A stretch of DNA of 11,673 bases from an uncultured Prevotellaceae bacterium (lineage in GTDB: Bacteria; Bacteroidota; Bacteroidia; Bacteroidales; Bacteroidaceae). The notes below the pieces were generated by a model. The model did not search any database. It was not told where the DNA came from and saw only the letters and a program-made list of their open reading frames with translations. Made by a program: the position numbers and the translations under genes. Position 1 is the stretch's first letter; every line of letters begins with the position of its first letter. Below are positions 7,436-11,673 of the stretch, piece by piece. The stretch is from positions 1 through 11,673 of the forward strand of contig CALCEL010000028.1 of assembly GCA_937900485.1 (NCBI GenBank), read 5' to 3'.

Positions 7436-10400
7436 ATGAGATTAAAGTGTTTGATAACTCTTGGTATGTATTGCTGTGCGGCCCTTGTGGCTGCACAGCA
7501 AACGTCCAGATACAATTTTAATGGTAACTGGCAGCTGTCTTATCCGGAGAACGCGCGAGTTGACGGAAAGAGACAGGCAAGTGTGACTCTTCCGAGAGCG
7601 TGGAACGAGGATTATGCCTATCGTGTGGGCATAGCAAAACTGCCAGACGACACTTGTCGTTACATTAAGACGTTCGATGTCCCTTCGGAGTGGAGAGACA
7701 AAAAGTTGATTATCGAGTTTGAGGGAGCGCGACAGGCCGCCGAGGTTTGGCTTAACGGACATTTTGTCGGCTTGCACGAGAATGGAGTGATGGCTTTCGG
7801 ATTTGACCTCACCCCATTCGTCTTTTTCGGCGAAAAGAATGTGCTTGAGGTTTTGACAGACAATAACTGGGCGTATAAGGAGCGGGGGGCGAGCACTGAC
7901 GGTGAGTCTGTGTCTGATGGCAACGGACTGCCCAATAACACTCTATTGCCTGCCACGTATCAGTGGAATAACAAGAACTTCAACATGAATATGGGAGGTT
8001 TGCCAAAGAATGTTTGGCTCCACGTTAAGGATAAGGTGTATCAGACCCTTCCTCTCATGAGTGACCTTGGAACCACAGGAGTCTATGTATATGGAACAGA
8101 TTATGACATCAGGAAAAAGACGGTGACAGTCAATGTGGAGTCTCAGGTTGTCAACAGTTCCGACGTGAGACACTGTGTGTCTCTTGGTGTCGAGGTAATT
8201 GACAATGACGGGAAGACAGTCATGAGATGCAACGGCAAGACTGTCGATGTGTCAGCGGGAGACACGCTCACCCTGTCGGCTAAGAAGCTGATGCGAGAAG
8301 TACATTTCTGGTCTTGGGGATATGGTTATCTGTATACGGTAAAAACCTGCCTTACCGTTGACGGCAGGAAGTGTGATGAGGTGTGTACGAAGACAGGATT
8401 CCGTAAGACTCGCTTCGGCGAGGGCAAGATATGGCTGAACGACCGTTGTCTCATGGTTCACGGATATGCGCAACGTAGCAGCAACGAATGGCCTTCTGTC
8501 GGTATTGACGTCCCGGCTTGGATGTCTGATTACAGCAATAGCCTCATGGTGAAGTCTGGCGGAAACGTGGTGCGATGGATGCATGTCACACCATCTCGTC
8601 AGGATGTCGAGTCGTGTGACCGTGTCGGACTGATACAGGCGATGCCTGCCGGTGACGCTGAGAAGGATGTCGTCGGACGTCATTGGACACAAAGAACAGA
8701 GCTGATGCGTGACGCTATCGTGTATAACAGAAATAATCCTTCGATACTCTTTTATGAGGGCGGCAACGAGTCCATATCCCGTGAGCACATGTTGGAGCTG
8801 GTCGCCATCCGTGACAAATACGATCCGCATGGCGGACGTGCTATAGGCTCCCGTGAGATGTTGGACATTGATGAGGCTGAGTATGGTGGCGAGATGCTCT
8901 ACATCAACAAGTCCGGCAAACATCCTATGTGGGCCATGGAGTATTGTCGTGATGAGGGTTATAGGATGTATTGGGACAATTACTCCTACCCTTTCCATCA
9001 GGCCGGAGCAGGACCGTTGTATCGTCAAGCGTCAGCTGAGGCTTATAACAGGAATCAAGACGACCTGACAATAGAACAGATCGCACGTTGGCATGATTAT
9101 TATGTCGTGCGTCCGGGTATGGGAACCAGGGTGTCATCAGGTGGAGTGAAGATAATATTCTCGGACACGAACACTCATGGACGTTCAGAGATGAATTACA
9201 GGACGAGTGGTGTGGTTGATGCCATGCGTATAGAGAAAGATGCGTTCTTTGCCAATCAGGTGATGTGGAACTCATGGGTTGATGTGCACCATAAGGCAAG
9301 TCACATCATTGGACACTGGAATTACCAGGAAGGCATAGTGAAGGATGTCTATGTGGTGTCAACATCTCCTGTCGTCGAGTTGTTTGTCAACGGTGAGTCT
9401 GTTGGACGCTCTGATAAGAGAGACTATTCCTTCTTACATACATTTAAAGATGTAAAATGGAAGTCGGGAGAAATCAATGCGGTAGGATACGCTGACGACG
9501 GATGCACAAAAGAGTCTGAGGCTTCCCACGTGACCGCAGGCGCTCCTCACCATCTCAACGTCTCCCTGATACAGAACCCGGATGGCGGTATGATCGCTGA
9601 CGGCTCAGACCTCGCTATTGTTCAGGTGGAGGTTGTTGATGAGAATAATGTGAGATGTCCTCTGGACAACCGTTTCATCCATTGGAGTCTTGACGGCGAG
9701 GCGGAATGGCGAGGCGGAATAGCCAAGAGTCCTGATGGCGATAATTATATCCTTTCTGACGTCTTGCCTGTCGAGGCAGGTGTCGGAAGGGTGTTGGTGA
9801 GGTCAACGACGAAGTCGGGTAAGATACGTCTTACGGCTAAAGCCATAGACATGAAAGATGTCTGTGTCGAATGGAGCTCACACATGGCAGTTGGACAAAT
9901 AGATGCGGGACTGTCAACGTATGTGTCGTCTGACCATCTGAAGCCTTATCTGGAAAGGGGAGAGACCCCGTCCACACCGTCATACTATGACAAGAAGAAA
10001 AGTGTGAGGATCGTAAACGCCGTGGCTGGCGCGCGTCAGGAAGACGTCAAGAACAGCTGGGATGACAACGAACTGTCGGAATGGAAAAATGACGGAAAGC
10101 TGAGTACCGCGTGGATCACCTATGAGTTGGAGGAACAGGCTGCTGTTGATGAGATCAGTATTAAGTTGACAGGCTGGAGACAACGCTCCTATCCGATAGA
10201 GGTGATAGCCGACGACGTCGTCGTGTGGAAAGGCGAGACTCCGAAGTCACTAGGCTATGTCAGTTTGTTTATCGAAAAACCGGTCAAAGCGAAACGATAT
10301 ACGATCAGACAAGTCGGAGCCTCTACTGACAAGGACGCTTTCGGACAAGTGGTCGAGCTGGCCGGCGGTCCAGCCACGGAGTTGGATCTCTATAAGACAC

Positions 10401-10486
10401 CGGGAAGCGAGAAGGTGAGAGGAGAGCTGAGAATCGTGGAGTGCGACTTCCTGCGTTATGTGGACAATAGGTTAAGATCACGATGA
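7436..10486 (+). CDS. Secreted multidomain GH2 glycosidase, probable β-galactosidase
   Basis: This 1016-residue enzyme probably removes β-linked galactose (or another GH2 substrate) from RG-I side chains or lyase products in the periplasm. ATG 7436 gives a clean signal peptide (MRLKCLITL...LVAA-QQ) and a 10-base gap after the lyase stop. The in-frame ATG at 7397 would add 13 charged residues inside the lyase gene, so I reject it. Domains: GH2 sugar-binding jelly roll ~25-145 (AEVWLNGHFVGLHENG), immunoglobulin-like ~205-320, TIM barrel ~321-635, DUF4982-like ~635-700 (VELFVNGESVG), immunoglobulin-like ~702-805, and a discoidin-like C-terminal domain ~855-980. The acid/base is probably E445 in RNNPSILFYEGGNES and the nucleophile probably E502 in MWAMEYCRDEG. 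The 57-residue separation is shorter than in LacZ, so the substrate call is less certain than the family. There is no lipobox and no sorting tail like the lyase's. Confidence 0.9.
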   Translation: MRLKCLITLGMYCCAALVAAQQTSRYNFNGNWQLSYPENARVDGKRQASVTLPRAWNEDYAYRVGIAKLPDDTCRYIKTFDVPSEWRDKKLIIEFEGARQAAEVWLNGHFVGLHENGVMAFGFDLTPFVFFGEKNVLEVLTDNNWAYKERGASTDGESVSDGNGLPNNTLLPATYQWNNKNFNMNMGGLPKNVWLHVKDKVYQTLPLMSDLGTTGVYVYGTDYDIRKKTVTVNVESQVVNSSDVRHCVSLGVEVIDNDGKTVMRCNGKTVDVSAGDTLTLSAKKLMREVHFWSWGYGYLYTVKTCLTVDGRKCDEVCTKTGFRKTRFGEGKIWLNDRCLMVHGYAQRSSNEWPSVGIDVPAWMSDYSNSLMVKSGGNVVRWMHVTPSRQDVESCDRVGLIQAMPAGDAEKDVVGRHWTQRTELMRDAIVYNRNNPSILFYEGGNESISREHMLELVAIRDKYDPHGGRAIGSREMLDIDEAEYGGEMLYINKSGKHPMWAMEYCRDEGYRMYWDNYSYPFHQAGAGPLYRQASAEAYNRNQDDLTIEQIARWHDYYVVRPGMGTRVSSGGVKIIFSDTNTHGRSEMNYRTSGVVDAMRIEKDAFFANQVMWNSWVDVHHKASHIIGHWNYQEGIVKDVYVVSTSPVVELFVNGESVGRSDKRDYSFLHTFKDVKWKSGEINAVGYADDGCTKESEASHVTAGAPHHLNVSLIQNPDGGMIADGSDLAIVQVEVVDENNVRCPLDNRFIHWSLDGEAEWRGGIAKSPDGDNYILSDVLPVEAGVGRVLVRSTTKSGKIRLTAKAIDMKDVCVEWSSHMAVGQIDAGLSTYVSSDHLKPYLERGETPSTPSYYDKKKSVRIVNAVAGARQEDVKNSWDDNELSEWKNDGKLSTAWITYELEEQAAVDEISIKLTGWRQRSYPIEVIADDVVVWKGETPKSLGYVSLFIEKPVKAKRYTIRQVGASTDKDAFGQVVELAGGPATELDLYKTPGSEKVRGELRIVECDFLRYVDNRLRSR

Positions 10487-10491
10487 TAAAT

Positions 10492-10743
10492 TCAGCCAAA
10501 GAACGTGCCCTCTCCGATTGTGATGCCGTGTCCGTGGTCGCAATGAAAAGGTGGACAGACACATGCCGTCTTGTCCATTCCCGGTATCAGCTCACTTATC
10601 ACCTCTCTGTAATACTCGTCGGAAATCGTCATGTGCTGTAGTCTGGCGCACAGGGACTGAGCGCGTGTGATACTGCCTGACACCTGTGGGTCGGAGAAGT
10701 CATACTGCTCTCCGCTTCGCATCTTCTCATACTCTGTCTTCAT
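10492..10743 (-). pseudogene. Truncated maltose/galactoside O-acetyltransferase (N-terminal 83 residues)
   Basis: The frame begins MKTEYEKMRSGEQYDFSDP and contains the Mac N-terminal helices (RAQSLCARLQ...ELIPGM) and the start of the left-handed β-helix (CPPFHCDHGHGITIGEGTFFG). It then meets TGA. Full members of this acetyl-CoA-dependent sugar O-acetyltransferase family are about 180-200 residues, with the catalytic histidine and most hexapeptide repeats after this point. Those parts are missing, so the product should be inactive. The following bases belong to the end of the convergent GH2 gene, and I see no continuation of the family in other frames. Its ATG is one base from the stop of the methyltransferase upstream, so the two were co-transcribed and probably translationally coupled. 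I read this as a gene cut by a rearrangement at about 10490. Confidence 0.8.
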
Positions 10744-10744
10744 G

Positions 10745-11446
10745 TCACTTTGTCTTCTTGGTTATCTTAGCGAGATAGTCATAGTGCTCACCCCTCATTA
10801 ATAGCTCAGCGTCGTAGCCGTTCTCGTTAGCTACCCGTCTCAGAGTGTCCATGTCGATGTACAGCCACTGGAAAGCTGAGCCGATGGTGTCTTTGTATCT
10901 CATCTGAAAACACTGCTCCCCGTAATAGTCCATGTCCTCAGGTATGTCTCCGTCGAAGATATAGCAAAGGTCTGAGGAGTCACAGAGAAGCTGACCGCCG
11001 GGTGCAAGCATCTTGTCGAGCTGTTGAAAGAACTCAGGCATCTTGCTTAATTTGCCGACGATGCCTATTCCGTTCATCAGCATTATGATAGTGTCGTATT
11101 GCCCCTCGAGAGTGAAGAAGTCCTGCTCCAAGACGTTAGTGACTCCTCGCTCACGCATCGTGATGACGGAGAGAGGTGAGATGTCGATTGCCGTCACGTC
11201 GTGTCCTCTGTCCTGTAAAACCAGTGAGTGACAACCCGCTCCCGCTCCTACGTCGAGAATCCTTCCTGTTGCCATGTCAAGTGCTTTTTTCTCAATTTCC
11301 GGCATGGAGTCGTAATCTCGGAAAAGAGTTCTCAGCGGTATCTCATCCTCTTCGAACATAGGTGAGAACACTCTCAGCTTAGCCGACTTGCCGTTCTTGT
11401 GAAAGTCGGCTATGGCTCTTCCCATAGGGTCAGTCTTGCTTTTCAT
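10745..11446 (-). CDS. Class I SAM-dependent methyltransferase, substrate unknown
   Basis: This complete 233-residue cytoplasmic protein has a Rossmann methyltransferase fold. Motif I is LDVGAGAGCH at 64-73, the acidic residue that would hold the SAM ribose is D88 in TAIDIS, and motifs II/III include QDFFTLEGQYDTIIMLMNG (~108-126) and LAPGGQLLCDSSD. The N-terminal segment (DPMGRAIADF...LRVFSPMFEEDEIPLRTLF) and the end (EHYDYLAKITKK) match my recollection of a conserved, uncharacterised Bacteroidota methyltransferase that usually stands outside polysaccharide loci. The methyl acceptor cannot be told from the sequence. It is followed one base later by the truncated acetyltransferase. It shows no functional link to the lyase-GH2 operon and is probably native chromosome flanking it. 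ATG 11446 is the first in frame and gives the expected N-terminus. Confidence 0.88.
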   Translation of the reverse strand: MKSKTDPMGRAIADFHKNGKSAKLRVFSPMFEEDEIPLRTLFRDYDSMPEIEKKALDMATGRILDVGAGAGCHSLVLQDRGHDVTAIDISPLSVITMRERGVTNVLEQDFFTLEGQYDTIIMLMNGIGIVGKLSKMPEFFQQLDKMLAPGGQLLCDSSDLCYIFDGDIPEDMDYYGEQCFQMRYKDTIGSAFQWLYIDMDTLRRVANENGYDAELLMRGEHYDYLAKITKKTK

Positions 11447-11673
11447 CTAATATGTTATTATGTGTTGGGATATTGTGCGAAATATGATTTGAACGTATGT
11501 GTTACTTGACCAGTGTGCTGACGTGTCTTGTCTTTAGACATACGGTGTGCACATGTGAAAGAGTGCGGTCAAGGCGTAACTCCGCCTCGCGCGAAGATAT
11601 ATAAACTTACAGACATAAATATGGTTCATCCGACATTTCGAGTGATACGGCAGTCGTGTAGTGCATAGAGTCT
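11447..11673. other. Non-coding region upstream of the methyltransferase
   Basis: No convincing reading frame is present. It should contain the methyltransferase promoter on the minus strand. The best -7-like match is TATCTTCG (11599 to 11592), one base from TAnnTTTG, which would give a leader of about 140 bases. Within that leader AGGCG-TAACTC-CGCCT (11571-11586) can form a five-pair stem, and the overlapping palindromes TGTGCACA (11546-11553) and CACATGTG (11550-11557) could be a protein-binding site. None of these is strong alone. Confidence 0.3.

Noticed and set aside
8252..9028. 258-codon minus-strand reading frame inside the GH2 gene
   Set aside because: It is antisense to the TIM-barrel region with its catalytic motifs. 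Its translation is rich in His/Arg/Ser/Thr without domain features, as expected for a shadow of biased plus-strand codons.
10440..10500. Frameshifted continuation of the acetyltransferase, reading AEFIIVILTYCPHNAG
   Set aside because: It shows slight similarity to the next hexapeptide-repeat segment of the family, but this fades within about 16 residues and the bases encode the natural C-terminus of the GH2 protein. Chance is likelier than a simple frameshift.
11447..11673. tRNA or other structured RNA near the right edge
   Set aside because: No cloverleaf pairing, TTCGANNC arm or long conserved stem was found; only a five-pair hairpin and short palindromes.

Overview
The window looks like a chromosomal segment of a Bacteroidota bacterium, most likely Prevotellaceae (Prevotella/Segatella/Xylanibacter type). 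Supporting signs are a long β-propeller/Y_Y_Y/AraC membrane regulator divergent from secreted polysaccharide-degrading enzymes, a TAnnTTTG-type promoter box, AT-rich leaders without Shine-Dalgarno sequences, a short C-terminal tail of the kind common on secreted Prevotella proteins, and moderate GC content (judged by eye). No RNA gene, CRISPR array or complete mobile element is visible.

Layout. Bases 1-265 hold a compact 3'-end region: a possible last ten codons of a plus-strand gene, nested inverted repeats that look like a bidirectional terminator, and a 38-codon minus-strand reading frame that resembles the tail of a lost or degraded gene. From 266 to 2776 (minus) lies a one-piece membrane regulator with sensor propeller, Y_Y_Y domain, one transmembrane helix and AraC-type DNA-binding domain, without kinase or receiver. 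A 173-bp divergent intergenic region carries the promoter for two plus-strand genes. The first (2950-7425) is a very large family PL11 rhamnogalacturonan lyase carrying about 800 residues of autotransporter-associated β-strand repeats and a short C-terminal sorting-like tail. Ten bases later (7436-10486) comes a multidomain GH2 glycosidase, probably a β-galactosidase. At the right are two minus-strand genes: a complete SAM-dependent methyltransferase (10745-11446) and, one base downstream of it, the N-terminal 83 residues of a maltose/galactoside O-acetyltransferase-type protein. That fragment stops 5 bp from the end of the GH2 gene.

How the genes may work together (inference). The regulator would sense a pectin (rhamnogalacturonan-I) fragment in the periplasm and activate the divergent lyase-GH2 operon. 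The lyase, displayed or released outside the cell and carrying a long β-helical or adhesin-like region, would cut the RG-I backbone. The GH2 enzyme, with a plain signal peptide, would trim galactose-type side chains or oligosaccharides in the periplasm. No SusC/SusD pair is in the window, so this is either an edge of a larger polysaccharide utilization locus or a small stand-alone enzyme cassette. The methyltransferase resembles a widespread Bacteroidota housekeeping gene. The broken acetyltransferase next to it suggests that the right edge of the cassette is a recombination or deletion junction.

The most notable items are the lyase-autotransporter-repeat fusion, the kinase-less propeller/AraC regulator, and gene remnants at both edges.
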